A program made the position numbers and the translations under genes. A stretch of DNA of 64,000 nucleotides from Vitellaria paradoxa (Eukaryota > Streptophyta > Magnoliopsida > Ericales > Sapotaceae), in the NCBI GenBank assembly GCA_019916065.1, contig CM034241.1, positions 23,265,541-23,329,540 of the forward strand, in the 5' to 3' direction. The notes under the pieces were generated by a model. The model saw nothing but the letters and a program-made list of their open reading frames with translations. It was not told the DNA's origin and made no database searches. Positions 13,301 through 23,265 of the stretch are shown here, in pieces (positions within the stretch are counted from its first letter, which is position 1; each line of letters starts with the position of its first letter).

Positions 13301-16300
13301 GAAACCAGTATCAAACTTCCAATCCCCAACTTCAAAATATAAAATTCAAAACAGTTGAGAAATGAAAGAAATAATCATTTTGACATCTAAAATTAAAATT
13401 TAAAACCCAATTCCAAAACTTGGTATAGTATTGTACCCTTAAATTACAAGTGAAAATTTGAGAAATTTAATGAAGAACTTAAAAAAGAATTTAGTTATAT
13501 TCACACGGATGTTATAGAAACCCAATCCAAAAACTTGCACATTCTTGAAGGATGAATGGAATTGCAATGTGCAGAGGTGAGTAATGGACATTAATGGTTT
13601 ATAAAGAAAATGGTAGAGGGGGAGAAAAAGGCAAGAAAAAATAATTTAGGCAAAAAATAATGTTTGTGAGAATGCATGTATCCTTTTAGAACCCTGAAGT
13701 GTCATGCATGCACTGCTACTTCACTAGATTTTTAAATTTTGAAATTTGAATGTAACTTTTGCACCATGAATTTGGATAGAAAATGAACCATGAGGGGGGT
13801 TCAGCATTACAAAATGAACCAAGGGGTTACATGATTTTTGACTTAAACCAGGGTAAAGTGTAATTTACCTATGTTAATAATGGATCGTTTTAGAAATATT
13901 GTATTGCAAGGGAATTCTGAGAGAATAGGGAGTAACAAAGCTTGAAAATCTATTCAACTGAATGAATTGTAGCTTGAAATAAAAGAGTTAAAGATCAAGT
14001 GTTTTTAATTCCGTTTTCTTATAATCATTAAAGGGAAGTGCAAGAAACTGTATGCCTCTTGCATGGAGTTTTGAGTTCTTTTGTAATTGGGTGGCATCCC
14101 TTTGATGCTTTTTTATGATAAAATTCTTATTTACTGATCAAAAAAATTAAAAAAAAAAAAGAAGAAGAACTGTATGCCTCTTTCTAAAAGGAAACCATAG
14201 CCTAAGAAAGAGGATGGTTTCTGATTAAAGTGTAGAAAAAAAAAATGTAACCATAATTTATAGTTTACTGATTAAACCGTAATCAAGATCTTATTTACTG
14301 ATTAAAGTGTCAAGAGGTTTTCCAATATTCATAATTTAGAGTTTCTGTTGTACATTGCTGTTTAATTGAAACAAATAAAGTAAAAATCAACAGTTCATGT
14401 ACTTATGTAACAGAATTAATTTAATGGAGATTGGTCTTCAATGTTTCAGTAGCATTTATTGAAGGATTGGGGTTGACGGTTTGTAGATGTGACTACCTTA
14501 GATTATTTCTTGTTGTCATTTTTCTTTTATGACTTGTTTACTGCAACCACCCCCCGACGTGCTCACCACCTTAACTCCTTTATTTTCACATCTCATAGCC
14601 TAAATTAGTAGCTTTCTAGAGCTTCTAGCTGCGTTGTTTTTGGATTTCCTGCAGCTTGTACAAATCATGACATGTTATTGTTGTACTCCATTATTAACAC
14701 CCTATAATACCTTTTTTCTACCAGCCCAAACTCTCGAACTTCGTCTTCCGAAGCACATTCCGTGCCCCCCCCCCAACACACACACGCACACACAAAAAAT
14801 AAATAAATAAAAATAAAAACTGGAAAAAAAAAAAAGGAAAACAACAACCATAATCTCTTAACTTCACATTATGCTCTACAGGACTTTCCTAAATGTCTTC
14901 TTGGTTAATGGGCATTTTTCTTCTACTTCTAATGAAATATGCCATTATTAGATCTTAAAGTGAACCTTTTTTATGTGCGAAATTATTCTGATGCAATACA
15001 TCTAAACTAGTTGTTCACTAGATAACTGGTTTTGAAATGTTTATATTAGTTGAGAGTGGCTTTAAGCTGAGTTATATCATCAATAACATGTGCAGCTGAA
15101 GAGCCCTTCCCATCCTAGTCGTGGTGTCCCAGTAGCCATCAATTGCCTGGCAACATTATTGAAGGAACCTCTGGTGAGGTTGTCATTTGTTCAAGCAGAT
15201 GGGGTGAAGCTTCTCATTCCTCTAATTTCTCCAGCTTCCACTCAGCAGTCCATGCAGGCAGGTTTTCCTCTCTGAACCAGTACGCGCAACAACAACATCC
15301 TCTATGCCAATGTTGGCACATCCCTAACCCATATATTGGGAGTTGGGTGGCTGTGCATCTTGTTCTACATACGCTTCGGGCTTTCGAGTCTGGCTAATAA
15401 CCAAGTTTTTTTATGATTCCTTTTGTTTAACCCATGCATATTTTGGTGATCCTGAACTTATTTATTTGAAACAGCTCCTCTATGAAACATGTCTCTGTGT
15501 TTGGCTCTTGTCTTATTTTGAACCTGCAATCGAGTACTTAGCTACTTCTAGAACCCTTCCACGATTAATTGAGGTTGTCAAGGGTTCCACGAAGGAGAAG
15601 GTGAGATTTTGGCTTTTTTCACATTGTGTTCTTTCTCATTTTGTTTATTTATTCATTTTTTTTCCTTTACCTCTTTTCATTCTTGCCTGTGGTCCCAATC
15701 TATTCTAGGGCAATGCACTGGACTGATTTTGTCAATTAATGTTCACAGCAACTTTTTGTCTTTTAGCTACTTGTGAAGAGAATGCACATGCAGTATCTCC
15801 AATTGAATTTGGTATATCAATGTATGCTAGGTTGTCAGGGTGGTTGTTTTGACCCTCCGAAACTTGCTTCCCAAGGGGACTTTTGGTGCTCAGATGGTAG
15901 ACCTTGGGCTTCCGCAAATTGTTCAAAGTTTGAAAGCGCAGGCATGGAGTGATGAGGTGAGAAACCTATGAAGTGCCACTGTTTTTTCTCTCTCTGCTGA
16001 TTATCGTTAAATATTTAATAAGTTCTGGAGGAAGCTAAGAAGTATGGAAGATTTGGACATGAGACACAGATACAATATGACACAGACTAGCCAATGTCAA
16101 TTTGAAAAAGATGTTTAGGTACTGCAGGGGCACGCCAAATAGTAAATACATACGTGAAAAAATAACTAATTATTCATTCCTACATTATAAATGCTTTTAT
16201 CTTTTTTATGTATCTATTTTGGGGAATTCTATTTGCAAATTATTAGGAAGTTTTATGTTTTAAAATTCCTAAATTTTAACAAAAATTAAAAGAAAGAGGT

Positions 16301-19300
16301 TTAATAGATATAAATTCACATTGTCGTCATAATTTTATCAGTTACAAATGTTGTCATTAAAATTACAGTATGTTTTGTCTCCGTCTAATAATGGATACGT
16401 TCGCCTTCAACTGTCCAAAGAGTGTCCAGTTCTAAAAAGTTAAAACAAATAAAAATAAATAGGACATTTAGATGAATGTCCTACAGGTACCAGCGGAGAT
16501 TTTGACATGCCCGACACCTTACTAGAACTGTAGATGTTTTTTGGGGTGGAAGGGTGGAAGATCAGAAATGCTTTCTTTGACTTCTGTAATTAACAGTACA
16601 CATCACGTACCTGTATACCATCTTTTCTTTTTTTGTAGGGGAGGCAAAATTAAGTCTGTGTGTTTCATTTATCTCCTATCTTGGATTATAATCAGCTTTG
16701 GAAACCAGTTAATGAATTTCTAGAAACTTGCCAATCTAGTGGAGCTGTGCATGCTTTCTTCCATGTTTCATGCACCAGTACAGTCCAGGGGCTACTTTTT
16801 TTTTTGTTGGGGGGGGGGATAGGCCTCTCTTGCATTCAACAATATTTGTAATTATCATTATCAGCAACAGTGCAGTAAATATGTATTCAATGTTAATTTT
16901 GAAATTTGGCCTATTGATATGATGACTTCACTTGGAGATCACAAATGCACTGGTTGGCAGTGTGGTAGTTACTATTGTTTAGTTCTCATAAGTGTCATAT
17001 GCTTTAGAAGTTTTGAACTCTTTCTTCTCTTTTTAACTGGGTGGCTGCATAGATATTTAATTCAACAAAGTTTCAAGTTCTAATCTTTTGGGTTGGCCAA
17101 GTTAATAATTTTTTTACATCTTATATAAATACTGATCATCTCGATTAGTTCACCATTTTAATTGCTTCATCACTGTGTCAATAGGCACACTATATTTAGC
17201 AGGGGCGGAGGCATTCATAGAGTAGGGTGGGCTATAGCCTTGGTAAAATTTTGGCCCATATAGCACTGATATCATATAACATCCTAGCCCAGTTATCTAT
17301 TATCCAGTTTAATATTCAATCCATAGCCCAAGACCCCCCCAAAAAAAAAAATTCTAGCCCAATTTAATACCCGGCCCAAGACAAAAAAATTCATAGTTCC
17401 GCCCTTGATATTTAGTATAATAGTTGTGAAATAATTTTAATGTAGTTACTTCAGACTCTTTCACAATTATACGATGGATTCCAATGATGAGGGTGGCTTC
17501 TCAAGCTTTGACGTTACTGCCGCATTTCCTCAAAGCTTCTGTAAAATATGTTTCCTATAGCTTTGAATGAGAAGAGGATTAGTCATGTTTTCTTTGGCTG
17601 AATTTTGTAGAGATCACTCTGAGGATGTGTTTTTTTGTTTCAGTGCTGGTATTTTTAATTAAAATTTGAGGCTTTTTGTAGGACCTCTTGGACGCTCTAC
17701 ATCAACTGGAAGATGGGTTGAAAGATAACATTAAGAAACTCAGTTCTTTTGACAAGTACAAGCAGGAAGTCCTCCTTGGCCATCTTGACTGGTCCCCCAT
17801 GCACAAAGATCCTATATTCTGGCGTGATAACATTACAAACTTCGAAGAAAATGATTTCCAGGTATTGCTGTTCCCTTATAATTGTTCTATTCTCCACTTT
17901 TACTTTGAACAGAGATTATGTTAACTGATTAATCAGTTGAACCTCAGATAACATGCTTCAAAATAAGATGAGTCCTAATTTCCTCAGTTTGCACGACTGG
18001 TGAAAGGTCCATGGCTATGGACCTCTCCTCTTTATCCAGTTTATGGTAGGACCAAAATTAGTTCTGTTCATCCGCTACTGGTACTGACATTTTGGATGGT
18101 TCATGCATGCAGTTATCCTACCACCCTTTAGATTAATTGTGTGAACTGTTGTAAGGAACAGCCAGATTGTTTCAATGGAGGAAAATTACTCATTCACTCT
18201 TCTATTTGAACTTACTGACAGTTGCAGTAGGACTTCACGACTGGCCTATGTCGTGTTAAGTTACAGATACTGACTTTCTAGGAAAGGTTTAGCAGATACT
18301 TGCATGTCATCACTTTGGTTCTGCTTTTGTTTTTGGTAATTATAAAATAATATTTCCAGAGCATTCAAGAAGATCCAAACAGTATAATAGCAAAACTTCT
18401 CAGCACAAACTAAATAGGTTAGGCTAGGGCAAAGTTTTGCATGCTTAATTGAACAAGTGACAAAACCAAACCAAACCAAACCTTTTTCCCACTAGGTGGG
18501 GTCGGCTATATGGATTTGTCGACGCCAATTAGATCTGTTTAGGGCCATATCCTCCGATAGATCTATGTAAGCAAGGTCATGTTTAATAGTCTCTTCCCAA
18601 CTTCTCTTGGGTTTTCCTCTACCTCTCCTACTCCTAGCAATCTCCATATTTTCACACATTTTAACAGGTGCCTCCGTTGGACGCCTTCTAACATGGTCAA
18701 ACCATCTTAATCGGTTCTCTCTTATTTTATCTTCAATCAGTGCTATTCCTACTTTGCCCCTAATCTCCTCGTTCCTAATCCTATCATTCCTTGTAATCAC
18801 GCACATCCACCTTAGCATCCTCATCTTTACAACTGTCATCTTGTGACCATGATTATGCTTTACTGCACAACACTCTGATCCATATAGCAGCGCTGGTCTA
18901 ACCGCCATCTTATAATACTTTCCTTTCACCTTGAAGAGGACTTTTGGGTCGCACAAAACCCCCAAAGCACTCCTCCATTTGGTCCACCCGGCTTGAATCC
19001 TGTGACTTACATTAGTATCAATCCCCCATCTTGTTGTACCATAGATCCAAGGTACCTAAATTTAATGATGATTCCGGGTAGAGATATATTGTTGTATCCC
19101 AATGTTAGGTGCATACCGCTAAAGAAAGGAGCTTAGTTTCTAAATGGTTGTTTGAAACTAGATTTGTTGGGAATGACAGTCCACTAAAAGTTGAGCTTTA
19201 CATTTGAACAGACTGGTTGTTATCGCAGTATCAGAATATGAGAATTGTTTATTGGAATATGAACCATGTTTGATTGACTGATTCAGCTAATGGCATTGAG

Positions 19301-20475
19301 AAATCCAAGAGCATAAATAACTGAAACATCATCCTTGATTCCCTATTTGAAAAGGTCAACTATTTAACAAATTATCTTTTATCTAATGATTTTCAAAATC
19401 ATTATGATCCCCAGTCATATTTGTTGCCTCTTAATCCTTTCTAGAGGTTTGGTTTCAGAGGAGGTGAAAACTCAACAGCAAAATCTTAGTCCCAAACTAG
19501 TTGGGGTCATCTACATGAATTCCCTTTCTCCATTTATTTCCATCATGTGTTATGTTATCCATGAGATTATATGAAATTAGTTCCCCCACACCCCCCCCCC
19601 CCCCAAAAAACAATTTTTGTTCATGTAATCTTAGATCTATTTTTTGTCTTCCTTACCATTCTACTTGAATCCACTCACTCTCTTACCGGTGCATCTCTAG
19701 AGGTGGAAAGGGCAGCTATATTGTTCCACGCCCTCTCCACAATTTTGTGGGTGGTTCAATTATAAATTTTATAATGGACTGTTATGTTAGTTTCACAAAG
19801 AAACATCCCTTGTAGGAAAATATGTTCAGATGGAATTGTCACTATTATTGGCAAAGAAACTTGCGATTACTTAGGAAGAATCCTTTGGAGGGAATCTCTT
19901 GGTGCTCTTGCCTTCTCTATCGATTTAGGCTTTTGCAGTATCGCCTTTATATGTTTGATCCCAAGGTCAATTGGCATTGTAATAGTATTATTATTTTTTA
20001 TTTTTTATTTTTCAAAATGGTTTCTTATTCCTCCGCTTTGTGCATGCTTTTATTGTAATGAATTTCTATATACATATATATATGTTCTATTTGAGTAAAG
20101 CAAAAGGGGGATAAAGAAAAAAGAAAAAAGGGAAAAAAGAAGAGAGCAATGTGCCCAGAGAATAGATAATTATGTTTTATTGGTTGAGTTTGGTAAAACT
20201 GAGATTATAATATGATGATGGTGTAGATCCTAAGGGTGCTTATTACAATTTTGGACACATCAAGTGATGCAAGGGCACTAGCAGTCGCATGCTTTGATCT
20301 GTCGCAGTTTATTCAGCACCATCCTGCTGGGAGAGTGATAGTGAACAACTTGAAGGCTAAGGAGCGGATGATGGGATTGATGAATCATGAGAATGCTGAG
20401 GTCACCAAAAATGCCTTACTCTGTACCCAGAGGCTTTTCCTTGGTGCCAAGTATGCCAGCTTTTTGCAGGCTTAG
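1337..20475 (+). CDS. VHA-H: V-type proton ATPase subunit H (11 exons)
   Basis: Exons: 1337-1372, 3149-3274, 4546-4648, 4724-4796, 5426-5491, 5611-5722, 15096-15257, 15475-15600, 15831-15956, 17682-17861, 20227-20475. They join in frame to 1359 nt, 452 residues, close to the ~440-residue plant subunit H. Matches to the family include [12 protein letters not shown] (exon 2), DGPAYVR (exon 3), [10 protein letters not shown] and ISPASTQQS (exon 7), LLYETCLC (exon 8), [15 protein letters not shown] (exon 10) and the C-terminus [10 protein letters not shown]. Subunit H is a HEAT/armadillo-type helical protein on the V1 sector. It bridges V1 to the stalk and membrane parts and blocks ATP hydrolysis in detached V1; in plants it acts at tonoplast and trans-Golgi network. 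All introns are GT-AG except intron 7 (GC-AG). Introns 6 and 10 are enlarged by transposons, but no coding disruption is seen, so the gene should be functional. Confidence 0.96.
2414..2833. repeat. Diverged direct tandem duplication in VHA-H intron 1
   Basis: Unit 1 (about 2414-2636) and unit 2 (about 2637-2827) share 'tatagatatgtaattt', 'ggcatattgacatgcc' and 'tttggtttcaaaatcactt'. A third copy starts at 2828 but stops after 'ggacaaccaaatg'. The length difference lies mostly in the homopolymer run near 2500. The rest of intron 1 (1373-3148) shows nothing else. Confidence 0.75.
3275..4545. other. VHA-H intron 2, no recognised element
   Basis: AT-rich intron with polypyrimidine runs and a poly-T at about 4336. 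No convincing transposon end or coding remnant is seen. Confidence 0.5.
6191..6205 (+). repeat. LINE target-site duplication, left copy
   Basis: 15 bp identical to 12381-12395. One further G upstream is shared, so the duplication may be 16 bp. Confidence 0.9.
6290..10274 (-). pseudogene. L1 ORF2 remnant: AP-type endonuclease, reverse transcriptase, zf-RVT
   Basis: The endonuclease starts at the ATG at 10274, with [23 protein letters not shown] and GGDFN. The reverse transcriptase follows with [42 protein letters not shown] and DIEKAFDT. The FADD active-site codons are at 7867-7878. STYLGMPLG and the zinc-binding C-terminus ([18 protein letters not shown]) follow on pieces 7168-7722, 6604-7143 and 6295-6597. 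The endonuclease-RT-zf order is the plant L1 order. Frame breaks, stops and an internal duplication at 8635-9206 make it a pseudogene. Confidence 0.9.
8635..9206. repeat. 286-bp tandem duplication inside the LINE ORF2
   Basis: 8635-8920 and 8921-9206 are near-identical head-to-tail copies, both starting 'tccatctcagta' and ending near 'tttattcaa'. They differ at scattered bases. 286 is not a multiple of three, so the duplication shifts the ORF2 frame between endonuclease and reverse transcriptase. Either it hit the element after insertion, or the source was already dead. Confidence 0.9.
10666..12250 (-). pseudogene. L1 ORF1 remnant (nucleic-acid-binding, DUF4283-like)
   Basis: Open pieces lie at 11297-11734 and 10666-11208, with further matching frames up to about 12250. 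The 11734-11297 piece has the DUF4283-type pattern LIGRFGG, then [31 protein letters not shown] and [12 protein letters not shown]. This domain is found in plant L1 ORF1 proteins, usually before a CCHC knuckle; no intact knuckle is seen. Frames shift between pieces and there are stops in the N-terminal part. In a live element it would coat the LINE RNA. Confidence 0.75.
12381..12395 (+). repeat. LINE target-site duplication, right copy
   Basis: 15 bp identical to 6191-6205. After it normal intron sequence resumes. Confidence 0.9.
12396..15095. other. Remainder of VHA-H intron 6
   Basis: Mostly AT-rich intron DNA. It contains the small LINE tail at 14061-14167 and a CA/TAAA simple repeat near 14770-14835. 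An open stretch at 12798-13070 has no family resemblance and is taken as chance. The part about 12640-13870 has a foreign feel but I found no paired ends. Confidence 0.5.
14061..14167 (+). mobile_element. Severely 5'-truncated LINE tail with target-site duplication
   Basis: 'aactgtatgcctctt' occurs at 14046-14060 and again at 14168-14182. Between them are ~100 bp containing 'attgggtggcatccctttgatg' and an A-rich tail, the look of a plant L1 3' end. Orientation is plus, opposite to the large LINE. Confidence 0.8.
15258..15259 (+). other. GC splice donor of VHA-H intron 7
   Basis: Exon 7 must end after ...TCC ATG CAG (15257) so that CTC CTC TAT GAA at 15475 continues the conserved QQSxQLLYETC. 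The intron then begins GCAGGT. The GT four bases on (15262) would add 4 nt and break the frame. CAG before the donor fits the strong upstream consensus usual at GC donors. Confidence 0.85.
15957..17199. other. VHA-H intron 9, left part
   Basis: AT-rich intron. The piece around 16070-16440 ('gacacagatac', 'gtccaaagagtgtccag') looks repeat-like, but I could not define ends. A poly-T/poly-G run is at 16795-16818. Confidence 0.4.
17200..17407. mobile_element. 208-bp hAT-type MITE in VHA-H intron 9
   Basis: The 8-bp duplication ATATTTAG lies at 17192-17199 and 17408-17415. The ends are CAGGGGCGGA and, on the other strand, CAAGGGCGGA. An 8-bp TSD with such ends is typical of hAT elements. There is no coding capacity. 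The interior has C and A homopolymers near 17334. Confidence 0.85.
18455..19120 (-). mobile_element. RTE-type LINE 3' fragment in VHA-H intron 10
   Basis: Holds the C-terminal end of an RTE-type polymerase ORF (18492-18965) followed by the family 3' end. On the minus strand it reads 'agccgaccccacctagtggg' and then a short (GGTTT)n tail at 18465-18482. The right boundary is not fixed; no TSD found. Confidence 0.75.
18492..18965 (-). pseudogene. RTE reverse transcriptase C-terminal fragment
   Basis: An uninterrupted 157-residue frame with [38 protein letters not shown] and [12 protein letters not shown], then [14 protein letters not shown]. These are standard in the region after the catalytic core of plant RTE-type (retrotransposon) polymerases. 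The endonuclease and catalytic RT parts are absent, so this is a 5'-truncated copy and not a gene. Confidence 0.85.
19485..19765 (-). mobile_element. Second RTE/Au-SINE-like 3' fragment
   Basis: Contains 'tcccaaactagttggggtc', the shared 3' signature of plant RTE LINEs and Au-like SINEs, followed by related sequence to 'ccggtgcatctctagaggtgg'. A poly-C/poly-A run splits it at about 19590-19606. No intact ends. Confidence 0.55.
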
Positions 20476-20479
20476 CTCT

Positions 20480-20800
20480 ATATATATATATATATATATT
20501 ATTTTTATTTCCTCTTCTTCTAATATGTTGTTATTCTATTATAAATATGCTTCTTTCTTGAGCCATTGTGTGGGAGTTGGCTTTGCAAGACTAGCTTTAT
20601 TATTATTATTATTATTAATTGAGATAAGATGAGATGAGACGAGAACTCTTTTGAGTGATCACTAACGACTTTTGCTGCATAAAGTATTTGATGCGAACGA
20701 CCAAGTGTGTAATTATTTCCTTCTATTGAATTTTGTAATAAACCAAGGCCTCTGTTGTCTGATTTCAAATAAATAAATGTGAGTTTAAATTATATTAAAA
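20480..20800 (+). other. VHA-H 3' UTR and candidate poly(A) signals
   Basis: After the stop at 20475 there are an (AT)n run at 20479-20500 and an (ATT)n run near 20597-20617. AATAAA is at 20737-20742, and a second AATAAATAAA follows near 20769. Either could direct cleavage before the transposon that starts about 20.8 kb. Confidence 0.5.
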
Positions 20801-20804
20801 TATA

Positions 20805-22325
20805 AAATAGATAACCCATTGCACATACCTTCCTTAACTGTTAGGTTTAAATATTAGGCTAATGACATAGGTTCTTTCCACATTTAAAATCTTCATAGGC
20901 CTTTATTTTCAAAGTTACTATTCCTGATCTTTTCAGTTAGTTTGGATCTTAATTTTATTCTCAATTTAATTAAATTAATTATAAGTAAAATAAATATAAG
21001 TTTATGCATATATACGCCATAAAATATGTGTACAAGTTTATATTTCGGCGACGTCTAGCCATTTTCCGGTGATGCTGTTGGTCGCTTTCTGTTTACTGGT
21101 GTTTGCTTGTTCTTTATCGAAGGTATTTTGGCTTTTTAAATATCGGAGCGGTCTCTTATGGCTGTTGTTCCTCCACCCGACATGGAAGTTCAAGTCCTCG
21201 CTGCCATTGCTTGTGGCAGCACCATGCTCGCCGTCAGCCGCCGGAGGCGTGATAAATATGAATCCATGGCTTCAACCCTCCAATTTTGGGGGAATTGAGC
21301 AAAATGCTTACCAAGTAACGTTGATTATAGAAATATTTTTATGATGTTTGATTTACTAATTTCTAGGAAATTGGCTTAACAAACGGGATATGATTTACAA
21401 ATTTTCATAGAAGTAATGGGTAGGGCTGGCAAGGTTCACGGGTGTCACTGTTAATGCCTCTAGCGTCCAATACCTCAGAAATTTGAGCTAGTCTTTTTAG
21501 CAAAGCTCAAATTGTTCAGGAGGGATGGGTTTTTATTTTTATTTTATATTTTTTTGGGTCCGGAGGAATGATGCTCGGTTATTATTTTCTTTGTGATTAT
21601 AAGCTAAAAATTGCAGTTTGGGCGAGGATCAAAACATACTAATTTGAGCAACACTCTTGCTAGGGATGTAAAAAGATAACCCAGTATAATAGAGTCATCT
21701 CTCAAAACGATCTCGCCCATCGTCAATCTATCTCGCTTCACGCTCACTCCGATATCGGGGTTTATGGTGTCAATTTCAATCATTCCGATAGTTCTTAAAC
21801 TGTGTCTCACCTTCAACCCCTCTCCATTGCTGCCAACGGACTCTACTTCGGCTTTTACGTGCTTGATGCCACAAGCCCTGCTGTTTTCATCAACATCAGC
21901 GTGTGATTGATGACAAAACCCTTTGATTGGGTTCAGAGGAGGATTTTCGGCGATGGAGGAGCTTTGGCCGTCAAAATCTAGACTGGCTTCTCCAATTCCT
22001 GCAATGGGTTAGGTTTTTGGTAAATTTTTTATGTGGGTCATTTACCGTTTTATTTGTATATATCTATATATGTGTGTGTATATACATCATCTTCAATATA
22101 TAAATATGCCCAAAAACAGGTTAAAAATGGAATATTAAGTTATTTTTTAAAACTCTAACAGAAAAGGGTCGGGGGTTAGTAACTTTTAGAAATAAGGGGG
22201 TTTATGTAAATTTTAAATGTTAAGGGGGAACTTTTGGAAATAAGAGGGTATATGTAAATTTTAAATGTCAAGGGGTTTGCGTAATTAGCTTAATATTTAG
22301 GGGAGGTACATGTAATTTACCCTAA
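20805..22325. mobile_element. Pack-MULE-like element with long inverted ends
   Basis: The left part (about 20805-20942) and the right part (about 22155-22325) are inverted, diverged copies. On one strand both read 'ctaac-gaaaag...', then 'aaattttaaatgt', then 'tta-cctaatattt'. The right arm carries an internal duplication ('ttatgtaaattttaaatgt' twice). The interior is more GC-rich and includes a gene fragment (21673-21994) and an unidentified coding-like stretch at 21050-21300. No transposase is seen. A 9-bp TSD was sought and not resolved, so exact ends are open. Confidence 0.6.
21673..21994 (-). pseudogene. Acyl-activating enzyme (AMP-binding acyl-CoA ligase) fragment
   Basis: On the minus strand, starting near 21994, frames give a KPV-ILT-APP block like the plant ILTGGAPPP motif. 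Next come FVINH and KTAGLV, in the place of the SHGYGLTETAG motif. Then, in the frame at 21816, come LRTIGMIEID, GVSVKRD, LTMGEIVLRD and SIILGYL, matching the 'GV(S)VKRDG-TMGEIVLRG-GYLK' segment. Members activate carboxylic acids with ATP and CoA. Two stops, a frame change and the short length show a dead exon piece. It probably came from one exon of a functional paralogue elsewhere. Confidence 0.7.
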
Positions 22326-22391
22326 TTATTAGTAAAGTAGTGGAGTCAAATAATCTCATGTTACATTTGGTCTGTGAAGTAGAATGAAAAT

Positions 22392-23209
22392 TGTAAGGTT
22401 TTATAATGGCAAATCTACATAAAAATCTTAAAGCAAATATGGTTGATTTGTATGTTTCCTAATTTGAAGAGGAAAGTAATTGTTCCAAGTTTAAGATATT
22501 TGCAAGTTTCCAAGAGAGAAGCAATATTGCAATCCAAATCTAAATAAGAGTGAAGAAGAAGAAGACTGCACAGATCAAGATACATGCAAAATTTCAGTGT
22601 GCATTGTAGACAGATCATATGGAGTGCATGGTTGTACTAGATGGGCGTTGGGAACCCACAGGATACGCGTAGATTCGATCTCATTATTTTTTGGCCTAGA
22701 ACAGATTCCAGTAGATCCTACAGCCTAGCCAATGGAAGCACGGTGGTACGAGTTATATTTTTTTTGGAAGATTTTGTTTCCATTTAGGAAATTTGTTTTA
22801 GAAAATCTGTTTATATATTTGAGTCTTAGTTAGAATAAGACTTTGGAAGTTTATATATATGCACCTAAACTTAATGTACAACATAGAACTAAAGGAGCAT
22901 ATTATAGAGCCTTGTGAGAGAGAGAATTTTTCCTTTGTGAGCTTATAAATCTTTCTCTTATTTTTCTTTGTATTTTTTCTTTACTTCATGTATGAAGTAT
23001 AAAACCCGTTTAAAGGGTTAGTCGAGTGATTTGAGTAAGATTAGTGAAAGAATTTATACGAACGATTCGTAGAAAATTCAAGTAGTGTTTTATAACCCAT
23101 TAATACTGGAATTTATAATAGAAATTTTTTCCCTGTAAGAGGGTTTTCTTATTATTCTCTGATATTACTATTTTTGCTTTGTGTGTGACTGTTTGGTTTG
23201 AAATTTTCA
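22392..23209 (+). repeat. 5' LTR of the Sire-type element
   Basis: 818 bp, TG...CA, closely similar to 26502-27318 with scattered substitutions. The putative transcription region near 22915 ('catattatagag') is shared by all three LTR copies in the window. Confidence 0.9.
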
Positions 23210-23265
23210 ATTGGTATCAGAGTGAGTCACTCTACGTCATTGAGTGAAGATCTTAATTTGAAACA

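Noticed and set aside
18465..18482. (AAACC)n considered as telomere-like repeat
   Set aside because: It is the short 3' tail of the RTE fragment and lacks the plant TTTAGGG unit.
18607..18846. 79-codon plus-strand open frame
   Set aside because: Antisense shadow of the RTE polymerase fragment.
20805..22325. Considered as a Helitron
   Set aside because: Long inverted ends are present; no CTRR hairpin end was recognised.
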